Shown one piece after another: positions 35,550-47,613 of a stretch of DNA of 64,000 nucleotides. The position numbers and the translations under genes are program-made. This DNA is from Trichosphaerium sp. ATCC 40318. Its lineage: Eukaryota; Discosea; Flabellinia; Trichosidae. The first letter of the stretch is position 1; every line of letters starts with the position of its first letter. A model generated the notes under the pieces. It worked only from the letters and a program-made list of their open reading frames with translations, ran no database searches and was not told the origin of the DNA. The stretch is taken from contig JALMLS010000064.1 of assembly GCA_038496445.1 (NCBI GenBank), positions 310,001-374,000 of the forward strand, in the 5' to 3' direction.

Positions 35550-36365
35550 CTAAATTATATGGTTAATAGGTCTGTTATATAGTGCGTGTTGCGGATCGTA
35601 CCGGCTAACTCTCTCCAGATTAACGAATCCGCCATCTCGCGTTGGGGAAAACAATTGTGTTTGTTTGCGATCTCTGGTTGGTCTAGGGCTACGACGTGGC
35701 GTAGTAGCTAGCTTTTTAGCTTCAAAAGAGCCGTTAGTTACAAATTAGAACAGTATGGGATTCATACGTGTTTTACGTGTAGTACGCTTTTTCTTGTACT
35801 CAGGGCTTGGAGAGCGGGCGTTTCTTACTCTGGTTTTGCGAACTACTCTAGGGCTCTTCTTTGGACTCTTCTTTGGGCTCTTGCGCTTCACAGGGCTGGC
35901 TTTTTTCCTTCTTGATACTACAGGGCTTGGACTATACGGCGTTAGATATTTTCACAAGCTTTTTCACTTTTTGATTACCTTCTTTCTCTACCACCAGCGG
36001 ATCCTTGTTCTAAACTAACGTCAGTACAAGTAATATTAAAATAGGCCAATTAGCCGTTACTTGAGAAATAGCGAAAAATTACCTCTAAAAACGCCACCAG
36101 TCTCTCTCTTTGGTTCCACCTTTGCATATGCAACACCATTAGTTGTTTCCGCCTTAATATTTCTTTCGGATTTTACAGCGCCACTGTTATCCTTTTTCTT
36201 TAGGAGCAATTGGTATACAACAATAAGTAGCATTGCGACAAGGAAAGCTACAAAGACTAAATAGCTTAGGTCCTCATACGCGCCAAAAAGCTCTAGAACT
36301 TTAGGGTTGAGCGTAAAGGCTGAAAAAATCAACGGATTTTGTGTGGTGAGTTCTTCTTCAGCCAT
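35550..36365 (-). CDS. Single-pass membrane protein with Ser-Pro/Lys-rich tail
   Basis: Starts at ATG 36365 with MAEEELTTQNPLIFSAFTLN. One hydrophobic helix, LSYLVFVAFLVAMLLIVVYQLLLKKK (split here only by the reader), is followed by a basic tail. Introns at about 36084 and 35975 join in phase (…GVFREQGSAGGRERSPSPVV), leading to tandem SPKK motifs (KRKSPKKSPKKSPRVV). A last exon, whose donor is one of three alternatives, gives PKKLATTPRRSPRPTRDRK and ends FVNLERVSRYDPQHALYN, stop at 35552-35550. SPKK motifs bind the minor groove of DNA in other proteins. A nuclear-envelope role would fit but is speculation. Confidence 0.62.
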
Positions 36366-36475
36366 TTCGTTAATGTTTTTTTTTTTGATGAGTATTCAGT
36401 TGCGGTTTTTTTTTTGATCTGACTTAAAAGTTTGGCTGAATAAGTGTGAATTCAACCACTTCACCAAACAGACAC

Positions 36476-37469
36476 ATGGAAAGCCCTTTGTCTGACCTAC
36501 AATTTCTTCAATTCTTAAGCAAGGCAGAGACTCCGCCAGTACAGGAAGGTTTCACCTCTTCGTTATCATCTTTTTGCGATAGCACCGTTAAACGGTTTTC
36601 ACCTTGGTCGGATAACCCATTTTCTGGATCAGCGGATGGCTCAGTAGCTTTTGATGCTATATCTACTTCACTCCCTTCAACAAGCGCTCTAACAAAAGTG
36701 GGACTTGTATTGGTAGCGTTTGCTGGTATTGGTGGCGCTATGTTTTATTGTTACAAGCGATTTTTTGATGGAAAGGGAACGGAGCGCCTTAAAAAAGAAA
36801 ATCAGGTATGATGCTAGTACCGCGAAATTATTTTACGCAACTACCAGTTGAAAGCGTGTTCAACAACAATAATCTCTGAATTCCAGTTTTTACTTTCCTA
36901 AGCATGCTAACTGGTAGTAGATTTATCGACTAGATAACATACGCTTAAAAGCGCACAACAAAGAGTCCGACATTGAAAACTCTCACCTCAAAATGCGTTT
37001 AGCTCAGTTAGAAGAACAAGTAAGTATTGACACGTATACGTCGCTTTCATCACTCGAGTAATAAAGCCGTTCTGACACTATTGTGAGGTCAACGAACTTA
37101 ATCATGTACTCATGACACCTGGTCATCTACCTGCTGAACAGCTTGAACTACTAAGGAGGTCTTTCGAGAAGGAACATAATAAACTACGACAAGAAAATAG
37201 CAATTTACGGCGTGAAAATAGATGTATTGTAGAGAACGAACGTTGTGGTATATGTATGGACAGTAAGATACAAAAGTAAGTATCATTCAGGCGTTAAATT
37301 TGAAGAAAATGGATTTTTTTTTTCAAGTTTTTTCGTTTTCGATCTAACTTTCTTGCTTAGAACTCTTGTACCTTGTGGTCATGGTATGTGTCGTAAATGT
37401 ACATCAATGGATCTTACTGTATGTCCATTCTGCCGTAAGATGATTGAGAAGGTAATACCACGTTATTGA
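36476..37469 (+). CDS. Membrane-anchored RING finger protein
   Basis: From ATG 36476 the protein begins MESPLSDLQFLQFLSKAETP. One hydrophobic segment, TKVGLVLVAFAGIGGAMFYC, follows after about 80 residues. A coiled coil then spans three exons (EHNKLRQENSNLRRENRCIV). The C-terminal C3HC4 RING reads CGICMDSKIQ, then TLVPCGHGMCRKCTS and CPFCRKMIEKVIPRY, stop at 37467-37469. It is probably an E3 ubiquitin ligase at a membrane. It is divergently placed from the SPKK-tailed membrane gene, about 110 bp apart. Confidence 0.8.
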
Positions 37470-37867
37470 TTTGTAAAAAAAAAAAAAAAGTGTGACGTTG
37501 CAACACATCGCAAATGTCTCACAATACCCCTCCTCTTTGTAATTATAGTAACAGACTAAATATATTATGTGTAACTTGCTGAACTCACTATTCGACTTTG
37601 AAGTATTGTTTGCTTGCGCCAGTAAGTGTGCACTTAGTAGCTGTGACATAATTCATTTTGTCTTTGAAAAGTAATGTTAAATTATGCCGATATTAACGTG
37701 TAGGAATCTGCAATTATCATTTACTTGTAGTTGCTATTGTGTTATACACGTTCCAGTGGTAGTTTCTAAAGTTATCGTATTTCGGAATCTTTTGGTGAGG
37801 AAGAAAAGGTCACGTGATTTTTGTCGCTAGTGATTTATAAAGACTGCTCATATTGCGAGTACTCAGT
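37470..37867. other. Intergenic, nothing recognised
   Basis: About 400 bp upstream of the GTPase gene. It contains a GTCACGTGA palindrome at about 37809, possibly a promoter element. Nothing else was seen. Confidence 0.4.
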
Positions 37868-38709
37868 ATGTCCAGGCAAGGGCGATGCAAAGGTACAGTC
37901 ATATTAGTAGTTGCGACGTTGTAGGGGTTAAATTTAATTATTTAAAAGTGACATTTACTGGTGCTTCTAAAGTTGGCCGTACAACTCTAGCTAGAAGGAT
38001 AATGGGTAAAACAGATGAACAAGAATCTAGTATCCATAAAGAACTGTATACATCCGTTTTCACCGTAGATTCTAATGAAATACGCGTCGAGATTTGTGGT
38101 ATGTTATAAAAAAAAGTGTTTAGAACAGCTTTAATACATTTCAAAAAAATGTTTTTTTGATGTGATAATAATCGAGTTCCAGATTTAAACTCGCAGAAGA
38201 TAGCAACTCAGTCGTTTTGGCATGGGACTAGAGCTCTCGTACATGTTTGTTCTCTTACTGATGCATCTTCTTTTACTACTGCAAAGGACATACTAGTATT
38301 TCATCGTACCCAAGCACGTGATTTAATGAAAGCTCAAAAATATACGAACGTTTGACATTTTTTGTATTTTTAGTGTCCGAGTGCAGCGCTTTTTCTATTC
38401 GCGAATAAATGTGATGACGAAGAGAGTAGAGCAGTATCACCTCATATTTTTGAAAGTACAATAAAAGCAATAGGTTGTAGAGGTTTTAAGGTATCTGCAC
38501 TCACAGGAGAAGGTGTAGATGAAGCGTTTTTGGAGGTGTTAAGAGGTACAAAGAATTTGTTTGAAAAAAAAACAATACACGTGCTAATAACGATCGATTT
38601 AGAAGTTTCTTCAAAGAAACCTGCCTCTAGGAAAGGTGATACTATACGGTTGACGTCAAAAGATACTACACAAGATAAAAACACACAAGAAAAATCAGAC
38701 TGCTGCTAG
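37868..38709 (+). CDS. Degenerate Ras-like small GTPase
   Basis: ATG 37868 (MSRQGRCK); a GTACAG intron joins in phase to VTFTGASKVGRTTLARRIMG. The P-loop GxxxxGKT has Arg in place of the Lys (GASKVGRT). The switch II DTAGQ is replaced by DLNSQ, so the DxxG glycine is gone. Later motifs are good: VHVCSLTDASSF, FANKCDDEE (NKxD, G4) and KVSALTGEGVDEAF (G5). The C-terminus ends SDCC, suitable for geranylgeranylation. It is probably a pseudo-GTPase or weak nucleotide binder that sits on membranes. Stop at 38707-38709. Confidence 0.75.
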
Positions 38710-38929
38710 AAGTTTAATGAAATGAGTCAACATTAAATGAATCAAACAAAACCAAGATTTCCGTTTCTATGCTTATACACTTCAGCATATTTATGGGTTA
38801 ACATTCTTGTACGAGCGCTGTTTCGCTCTGTAATAAATAGCTAGATTGGTAGACGTTAGAAGGGTGTTAATATCAACGGGAATAGGGAAAATCTAGAAGT
38901 ATACTAGAAGTGCTTTTTCTCCCACACCA

Positions 38930-39245
38930 TCAACAAATTAAGAGTTTAGTCACCGGAAGTGGGCTACAGCACCCCGTCCTCAGGGGGGAAAGATTATGTG
39001 GTATATTTATTGAAGATGTGGCGAGAAAAAACGCTTCCATCATACTTCTAGATTTCTTGGACGATTCTTCTGTTACAAAATAAAAAGCTGGCTCGTCATC
39101 GTAACAAATATCACGTGTTCGTACTAATTTTATTTTATTTAGCAGACATCTCATTTGTTCTAAAACGTATGTATCAGCACTACAGTGATCAAGATATCCG
39201 TAGAGGTGATGGTGCGGTCTGACTTCGCCTTGTACAAGGATAAAT
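38930..39245 (-). CDS. Unrecognised coding fragment
   Basis: A minus-strand frame reads FILVQGEVRPHHHLYGYLD, then DTYVLEQMRCLLNKIKLVRT and DDEPAFYFVTEESSKKSR, to a stop at 38930. It has protein-like composition but no start upstream of the FILVQ part, where a short direct repeat (GCACCTTTGTGATA/GCACCTTTGTGACA) occurs. It may be a last exon or a gene remnant. Confidence 0.35.
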
Positions 39246-39539
39246 GTGATATGTCACAAAGGTGCAATTTTACGTATCACAAAGGTGCAATTATTGTGAT
39301 AACAATAAAATAAGAAAGTATGTATTCTGACCGTTTTAAATTTATAGGAGACATTGTTATTATCTATGTTTAAACTACACTAACAGATCCCAAAATCTTT
39401 AAGTCAACTTCTTTTTTTGCCTTCTTGTCAAGACATCCCGCAAGCTATAATGGTTATATATCCTAAAGTACCATGTTATGATGCGTCTGGGGGCTTTTGT
39501 GTCACATGTCGTCACTGTGAGCTTGAAATGTCACTTTGA

Positions 39540-40888
39540 ATGTTCAAAACATCCAAAACAACCATGTTTACCAACACTATCGCAACACTTCTACTGCTAT
39601 CTATCATAAGCACGTGTCATGGAGTTTTGTGGAAACCAACAGGCGCAAATCCAATCGTATCCATGTACTGGGGTCAAGACTCTGCCGGTACGCTACCCTT
39701 AACACTTATTCTTAAAACTAGCTGTTGATACAATAAAAATAGGTACATCTCATCCATCTGAGCTTGAGAAGAACCTAGCGTACTACTGCGCTAACGCACA
39801 ATACGATGTCATCAACCTAAGCTTCATGATATCGTTTATAGATGGACGTCAACCGAATTGTGCTGTAGCCAACGCACCAGACCTTAACTTCGCTAATCAT
39901 GGCAATAACTGCTCTACCTTTGCGAATTGCCCTTTTTTACTTGATTGTGGATCTTCCATTGGACGAGATATCGCCACGTGCCAATCGATGGGCAAACGCA
40001 TAACTTTGTCACTAGGTGAGTGTTGTTTTAACTGTTTTTTATTTTGTAATAAACACTTAACGCTATAAGGTGGTGCTGCCGGTTCTTATGGGTTTACTTC
40101 TGATGCTCAAGGGACTCAATTCGCTTCTACAATCTGGGATATGTTTTTCGAAGGTAGTGGTCCACTTAGGTACGCGTAGCGCTTTAAATTTGTCACTTGC
40201 GAAAGCACACGTGTGTTGTTCAGTAAGATGTTGATTTTTATTAATTTTAACATAGACCTTTTGGGAATGTATCTCTTGATGGTATAGATTTGGATATTGA
40301 AGGTGGTTCTCCTATTGGTTATGGGGCATTTGTCACAGCCTTGAGAGGTCTTATGGAGAAGTCTTCCAAAAACTACATCATATCTGGTACACAAAATAGT
40401 ATTGCGTTTGGTTACTCTAAACCTTTCTTTAGGTGCTCCTCAGTGTCCATTTCCCGATGCATACCTTGGCCCTGGTTCTGGTAAAGCCCTTGGAGAGTAC
40501 GTCGCTCGTACTATAATAGTATATTAATCGTTGTATAAGAGCTGGAAAGAGTTTCAGTTACCTAAATGTTCAGTTTTACAACAACTATTGTGGTGCTTCA
40601 AACCCTTCCGAATTTCAAACTGCTTTTGCGAAATGGGAAGCTGCGGCGGCAAGTGATGGATATAAAATACTTGTTGGATTACCTTCTGCACCAAAAGCTG
40701 GTGGTGGATATGTAACGTATCAGGCCGCTTGTGAATTGTTGGCAAAAGTGAAAAGTTCCGCACAATTTGGTGGCGTTATGTTTTGGTATGTGTAGCTGTT
40801 TGAGTTGTATCTAACTTTTCTTTTTAGGGATGCTAGCTGGGACGGTATCAATGGATTTTACTCATCACATGTAAAATCATGCTTATGA
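39540..40888 (+). CDS. Class III chitinase (GH18), secreted
   Basis: It would hydrolyse chitin outside the cell or in a wall. The N-terminal signal peptide is [20 protein letters not shown] (a second ATG, 24 bases upstream, is also in frame). The mature part starts [20 protein letters not shown]. The GH18 catalytic motif DGIDLDIE (DxxDxDxE) is intact at about 40280-40310. Other family blocks are [63 protein letters not shown] and [17 protein letters not shown]. It is in six or so exons with short introns. Stop at 40886-40888. Length (about 330 residues) fits plant- and fungal-type class III enzymes. Confidence 0.88.
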
Positions 40889-41319
40889 TAATAGAACAAC
40901 AGGCTATCGTGAATAAATTTTTTACTATTCTTAAAATATTCTTGTTCATTAAAATGAAAGCGGTTATCTTCCTATTTGTCTACTTTTAGTCTTTGTCAGG
41001 AAACCAACTCCATCTCTTTAATGCGGACGTACTTTTACAATACTGATCTTGCAAGAAATCAGACAGCTTCTCAGGGACATACACTATAGCTCTAAAAAGG
41101 ACTTGAGTTTTTTTGTTATTAGGGGATAAAACGAGTTAAAAATTATACCTAGTAATATACGTATGTTGGTCTTCACGGGGACAGTTTTTTGTGCGAAAAA
41201 TGTCTGAGGATACTAAGAAATTACAAGCAAATTGACTTGCAAATTCGGTTTAGAATTTGATTGACTGTGAAACCGCTTTGCGAAGTGTTGTAAAAACACA
41301 TTAACGCTACAAGTACGCT
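40889..41319. other. Intergenic, nothing recognised
   Basis: About 430 bp between chitinase and the PAXBP1-like gene. No ORF or RNA is supported. A short ATG frame at 41201 (MSEDTKKLQAN) might be a 5' exon, but it is not needed. Confidence 0.35.
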
Positions 41320-44300
41320 ATGTTTGTTAAGAAGACAAGAAGGAAGAAACAAAATTTGCGAAAGCGCTCTGTGGTGACAGATGAAACAGAAGATGCTGAG
41401 GGACCAGTTATTGTAAAGAAAAGCGCCAAGAACACCAAACGCGCGAGTATTCTGAGCTTTGCCAGTGAAGAAGTACAAATATCAGAAATAATACCGTATT
41501 ACTAACCTACGTCGAAAGGAGGATGCTGGGGATGAATTTAAAGTTAAAAAATCAGCACTCAGTCGTAAGATGGCCAGAAATAGCTCAAAACGCAAAAGAA
41601 GTGGTGTAAGCGCGAAATCTAGTTCAAAGAGCTCAATGCAACGGTATTTCATTTAAAAAAATAACAAGTCGGTTAAAACTAATCTAACAATGGTAAAATA
41701 GAGCTCCAAACGCTGATGATTTAGAAAGTGGAGCAACCGCAGGTGATCACGGGACATACACCAAAAAAGACTTGGAAGAACTTCGAAAAAATACACCAAC
41801 AATTATTGGGTCTAATACACGCAATCCATCTGGTTTTAATGTTGATAATATGGATATAAGTGTAGCTAACCCTTTAACAATGGTTCAACCAGACATGCAG
41901 ATAACACAAGACCATGAAGAGAGTACGTTGCTTTTGGTGTTTTTTTTGAAAATTTGAAAAAAGTTCAAGCTGTTATGTTCTCTTACTTGTACTTTAGCAC
42001 GTGTGAGAGATATATTAATGAGTAAGCGCGCACAAGCCGCTCGTGAAAAGCGGTCTCGTCAGAGACGGTATGGTCTAGATCGTGCGCCCGAAGAAGATAG
42101 AACAAGGTGGGGTGAGAGTAGGCTTGTTCGTGAAGAGGAGGAAGAAGATGGTACTATTAGTATTATATGTCACGTTGTCGAGTACTCATCTTTATGTGTT
42201 TAGATGAGAACACACAAATACATTTCAGAGATGTTAACAAAGGAGAACGTCGTGCGCCAAAGACTTTGTGGGAAGTCGAAGAAGGTAAGATTGCAACCAC
42301 ATTTAAAATTATCAAAAGTTAACATTACGAAAAAGATGGTTTTGAGGATGACGATGCTACCTTACGTTGGCAAGAACAACAAATCTTACGTAGTGTTGGT
42401 GGCAGAGCTGCGCGAAAAACATCAGAAATCGCATCAGAGGTTAAAGCACCACGTACGTATAAGGCAACTTGTAGTTAAAGCGATCTTATACCTTTTATAG
42501 ATTTACTTCTTCCTCCAAAACCTAGTTGTCCTCCTTTCGAGCAAATAGAAGGTCAAATCATTGAAGCACTACAAGGGCTTGAAGCTTCTCATGCAAAACA
42601 TAAGGCTCAGTTGGCACAACTAGTTCAAGAGTCTGGTGATTACAAAAATGCGTCTTTCCAAAAGAAAAATGCACTTTCAGATGCTTCACAATCGTATGAG
42701 TTTTTTCAAGAGATGCGTGACTACATTCTTGATCTTATAGATTGCTTTGAATGCAAGGTATGCATCTAATGATTACAAATATTCATTTTTGAGCACGTGT
42801 TTATCACGTGATTTTTATACTGAAACCAAAATTGTTCAAAAAAATTTGTGACAATCTCATGTTTTAACTGTTTCTCTGTGATTTAGATAGCTACAATAAA
42901 GAAACTTGAGCAAAATATACAAAAGTCTAGAACAGAACATATGACAAAGAAATTACAATCTGTGCATTGGTTCGAAAGAGATCAATTTGAAGAGATCAAA
43001 GAAATGGTAAGTTTGTTTGACTTTTTTTTTGTTGGATAACATGTCTTCTTTACTTTTGTTATTTTTATTGTTTGTTACTCATATATTAGTTACGTACTGG
43101 TGCAAAGATGTTACCAGCACCTAGAAACCCTCAAGCAATAGAACGTCGTAAAAATCGTATTTCTTGGCTTGAAAAGAAAAGAGAGTCAAGAAGAATTCGA
43201 GCAGATGTTAATGAATTACCTGAAGGTTGGTCTTCTGATGAGGAACCTGAGACACTAGAATACGAAATAGATGGTACGTTTCTTTGCATACATATCCCTT
43301 TAAGTAAGTACTAACATAATTATGTTTAGATGAAACTAAGAACGAAGTATCAAGTCTTTTTGAAGATGTTCATGAAGAGTTTTCTTCAATCAAACATGTC
43401 AAGGAGAAACTTGAATATTGGAAGTTTAATTATCCTTCTTCGTATAAACAGACTTATATGCCAGATGAGTTACCAAAGATATTTGGTGTATTTGCAAGGA
43501 TTGAATTACTTGACTGGACACCTTTTATTGATGATTTGAAAGAACAAAAAATGTCTTGGTACTCAACTCTTTTGACATATGGTATTCGTGTACGTGTACT
43601 TACTTGCTTATTACTTCAAAAACATTGCTCTTTTAAAGTTGAATTTGAAGCTGCTTTAAGGGTAACCCCTTAAAGGCAACACGTTTCGCTTTATTTGCTT
43701 TTTTTTTAAATAGTTTAAGCCAGGTTTGAGGCATTAAGCCTCACTTGATGTCTTGTCGTCTTAATTTGTTTTGTAACGTTATTTAATGGTTTCTATAGGA
43801 TGGTGAGGAACCAAAAGATGATGATTTGGATGCAAACCTTATCCCTAAAATTATACAACGAGTTGTTCTTGCCAAGGTTAAAAATGCATTATTAACATAT
43901 TGGAACCCTTTTTCTCGTGATCAAAACGAACGTGCAAAGAAACTTATGCGGTTCTTGGCAATGTCTGGAGTAAATCTAAGCGTAAGTAATAGACAGCGAT
44001 ACTCAATAGTGAAAAACAACACCTCTAAGACCAAAAACAAACTTAAGTTTAAACAAACAAACTAACAACCTTTTTTTTAGCCGCTACTAAATGAGATTTT
44101 TATCGCTTTCACGGGTGCTGTAAATAATATGATTCTACCACTTGGTCCAGAGTTTAAATCAGATGTTGCTAGATCATTTACAATGCGTCAATTTTGGAGA
44201 GCAATGAAGGTACGGATTGAGTATTTCTTTTTCTTTTTCTTCTTCTTTTTTTCTTTTGTCAATGACTTGTTTGTTGTTTACTGCTTGTCTCTTTCTTCTT

Positions 44301-44782
44301 CTTTTATTTAATTGTTGTTTTTAGTTGTTTTGTAATATTGTTAACTGGACAGAATTCGTTAAAGCTCAGAAGCTACAGTCTCTATGCATAGATAACCTAC
44401 TTAACCAAAAACTATTACCTTTTATAAAATCGACATCTTCTCTTCAAGCTTCACTTGAGTATTGCATAAAGGTACCCCTCCCCACCCCTTCGTTTATTCT
44501 TTTATTATCTACCTATATACCATAACTATTTACTCATGTATTGTTTAGGTTGCATCATTTATTCCAGAGAAAGCATTACGTGGTGGAAACTTGAGAGGAC
44601 TTAATTTATTTGCTTCTTATATTGTATCTTTATGTCGAAAGTTTGATACAAAATCATCTCAATCTGATGCTGAGAGAGGTATTCAGGGTGCTATAAAAAT
44701 TCTTTTTAGATTGAATATGTCAAAAGATGCTGAAAAATTAGCAAGACAATATAAAGTAGCTGTAACAATGCCAAATAAATAA
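41320..44782 (+). CDS. PAXBP1: PAXBP1/GCFC-type protein (GC-rich sequence DNA-binding factor family)
   Basis: Start at ATG 41320 (MFVKKTRRKKQNLRKRSVV), a basic N-terminus, then acidic DAEGP and IVKKS regions. About 15 exons give KDLEELRKNTPTIIG, GRAARKTSEIASEVK, PFEQIEGQIIEALQGLEA, YEFFQEMRDYILDLIDCFE, then SLFEDVHEEFSSIKHVKEK and the GCFC-domain blocks MPDELPKIFGVFARIELL, NALLTYWNPFSRDQNE and RKFDTKSSQSDAERGI. The stop is at 44780-44782. Domain order and length fit PAXBP1/GCFC proteins, which are linked to the spliceosome disassembly or transcription machinery. It is the best-conserved long gene of this part. Confidence 0.83.
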
Positions 44783-45065
44783 TCAATTTGTACAAAAAGT
44801 CAATTCCATAACCAAACCATTTTTCTCTTTTTTTTTTTTTTAGTTCACCACTTGCTTGTACAACCTATGTACAAAAAAAAGCTATTTTTTGAGCCCTGTT
44901 GCATATCAGGACATTGTACAATGAAGTGAACGTGTATTCAAGCGAATTTGGATTGCACACTTTGTACGTTGTTACTAATGCCTCTTCGCCTTTGTAGTTC
45001 GAGACCAAAATCAGGTTCAAAAAAAACTTGCACAGATTACAGTACAGTACTTGTGATTCATGTGT

Positions 45066-46262
45066 TTATTTGTTGTACACTCTAGCCCCAAATATTGTAC
45101 TACCTACACGTACATTCGTACTACCCAAAGCAATCTATTCATAAAACGGTAAGAAAACAAATTGTACAGAGAAGAAAATCGACGTACAGCTTTATCAAAG
45201 TCACTACTCATACCCATGCTAAGCTCAACATCCTGAGGCTTAATACCCAAATCTTTAACAACACTCTCCTTGCATATGACTAATTTCTAAAGTAACGAGA
45301 TTACAACATTAGTAAGGGTCCAACAACAACGTAAAAGCAGAAAAAAGTATTCTGAACAAGACTAAAAAAAATCAACTATCGACAGTACCTTAAAGTCTGC
45401 TGTAGCATCACCTCCATAAGTACCAATTGTCATCAACCCACAAAATTTAAGTTGAGGACAACTCTCGATAATTTGTTTAACGAGTTCAACACACTTTGTT
45501 GGGTCAAGACCAGTTTTAGCTTTAAAAAAAATCACATGAATATCACGTGACTTTGTAAAAAATAAACAATCAAAAAAAGAAAAAAAAATGAGATAATGTG
45601 GTTTGGAAAATCATACTTTCTTCAATCGCAGTTTTAACCTGAACGAAGATATTTAGAGGGCGTCCACGAGTAAGTGCTGTCCATGATTTGTTCAAGGCTT
45701 TTGCTAATTTAAGGCTATCTACTGTCTCAACCATGAAAAGAGATTCAACACCTTTTCGGAAAAAAATTTAGGAATTAAAGCTTTAACTGACCTTATCAGT
45801 TCGTACTTGCTAGCATTTTAGCCTTATTTGATTGTAAATGTCCAATAAAGTGCCATTTGATGTCTTTTGGGAGCTTTATAGCGTTTAATGTTAATTATGA
45901 CATTTTATGGTATTTAACGGACCTCTGCTGCTTTTCCAACGAGTTCTTGAACCTAGAAAGTCAATTAGAAGGGTGAATTGGGTTTTCGCTAAACGTGCGT
46001 AATTCTCTCCAAAGTGGCGCTGTCCTGCGTCATAGCACGCTTTTATGAGAGATGCTGGCTTTATTTTGCTGACTGCAACTAGTCTCGTCTACTCTATTGT
46101 TAAAGAAGTACTAACGTGTCCAATGTACCTCGTGGGGCGTATCCAACTTCGATGACAGGTCTGCAACCTTTTGTTGCACCTAACGGCATTAAAATATACC
46201 GAGCAAACTGTACATACTGCCTTGAGATTAGTAACAACGTGAGACGCTCCAGGATCACTCAT
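45066..46262 (-). CDS. PLPBP: PLP homeostasis protein (PLPBP/YggS)
   Basis: Start at ATG 46262 (MSDPGASHVVTNLKA). Spliced exons give TRLVAVSKIKPASLIKACYD, with the PLP-binding Lys in AVSK, then GQRHFGENY, VQELVGKAAE, KDIKWHFIGHLQSNKAKML, VESLFMVETVDSLKLAKALN, PLNIFVQVKTAIEESKTGLD, CGLMTIGTYGG, ELSMGMSSDFDKA and the C-terminal IALGSTNVRVGSTIFGAR. The stop is at 45068-45066. All family blocks are present. The protein binds PLP without catalysis and buffers it in the cell. The intron ahead of the last exon has a GTACGT donor. Confidence 0.9.
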
Positions 46263-46317
46263 ACGGATAAATTATGATTGTTAAGTTACAAACTTAGTTC
46301 AAAAGTAATTTGACGGC

Positions 46318-47397
46318 ATGTTACGCGTATCTCTAGGATCTCGTTCGTATGGTAGAACCACAAGCAATAAAACTGCGTGTACAGTTAAAGTTATAGCAAA
46401 AAAGCAAACAGGCACGTTTATAGACCTTGTAATACCACTCACCTACGCAGTAGTATCTCTTAGGCGTCGAAAATATTGTACAGTAGACGATGAGAACTGT
46501 TTGGACATTGACATGAAAGGTACGTGTATAGGGACGTATACAGTGGCGAATTAACTATATTTAAGAACTCTCAGCGGGATCACTCATGTTTACAACAGTA
46601 GGAGGTACAAAATAGCATATATGAGCAAGCACTGTACCATCTAAAGCAATATATAGCGCCAAATCATGATATCAGACTAAAACGTGTAAAAACAATCGCC
46701 ACAATGGCCACTGACTTAAACATCGTACTCAAAAAGCATCTACCTGGCGATATCGAAACAGAGAAACACGATGACATAAAGTACGCTCATTTTTCAAATA
46801 CCACTTTCCATTTTCCTCTCTAACGTCTAAAAAGCGGCCGATCGCGCTACCTAAGATTTGGTGAAGGGTATGAGTACCTTTGTAGTCCTTTTTACGTTAT
46901 TCTAAGCTATTTTAAAGCGTAGTCAAAGTTGACACATCTGCCATGGTTAAAGTTGAGAGTGATGGAGTGCCATTGATTTCTCATTGTTGGCTCATAGATG
47001 AGTTTCCATTTAAAGTATGAATGAACGGTTTTTTCTTTTTCTTGAAATGTCTGAAAAGTATTTTGATGAACCTCCTATTCTAAGTGCTCTTTCTACTCTA
47101 GAGCGATATAGGATTAATTATGGGTGCTGGTACTGTAACTAGTTTTGCGGATAAAAAACTAGAAGATGCTCCTAGACCAAAACGTGTGCCTCCTGATCAA
47201 GTGTTCCGCCTTGTACTATTTGTTATTTAACGTTTGTTGTTTTCCTAACAAAAACAATGTAGACTGAGGATTTCCGCACGAGAGTACGAACACCTGAGGA
47301 ACGACGTGCTGATCATCAAGACGTATTACCAGATGGATGGTTAGAAGACTTGAATGCCGAAATGGCTGGAATAGATGAGATAGATCCTAAATTTTAA
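46318..47397 (+). CDS. Unrecognised conserved-looking protein
   Basis: Start at ATG 46318, divergent from PLPBP with a 55-bp gap. The spliced product includes YGRTTSNKTACTVKVIAKKQ, LVIPLTYAVVSLRRRKYC, ENCLDIDMKELSAGS, YEQALYHLKQYIAPNHDIR, VKTIATMATDLNIVLKKHLP, then VDTSAMVKVESDGVPLISH and DIGLIMGAGTVTSFADKKL, ending LPDGWLEDLNAEMAGIDEI. Stop at 47395-47397. The shape is that of a soluble conserved eukaryotic protein, but I do not recognise it. Two introns in the middle (around 46540-46625 and 46800-46930) are approximate; one may be a 28-nt intron at 46586-46613. Confidence 0.5.
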
Positions 47398-47613
47398 ACT
47401 TGTACAAATAAATCAAGAAAAGAAATGTACTGTAAAAAAAAATTTGATGAGTTGGACCTCTTGCACGATTTTTTTTTGAAGTATGAACTTGTGTTATGAG
47501 AGTTTTATAGTAGTAGCTTGTATTTATTACACAATTTTGGTGTTTAATTTTTTCTTGATAGGCACAAGTGGCAAAAAAAATAAGTGGTGTTTTTTTTCTT
47601 CTTTTTTTCCTAT

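Noticed and set aside
35755..36018. Plus-strand hydrophobic ORF (MGFIRVLRVVRFF...)
   Set aside because: It is the antisense of the SPKK-rich exon of the minus-strand gene; the hydrophobicity comes from the complement of Lys/Arg codons.
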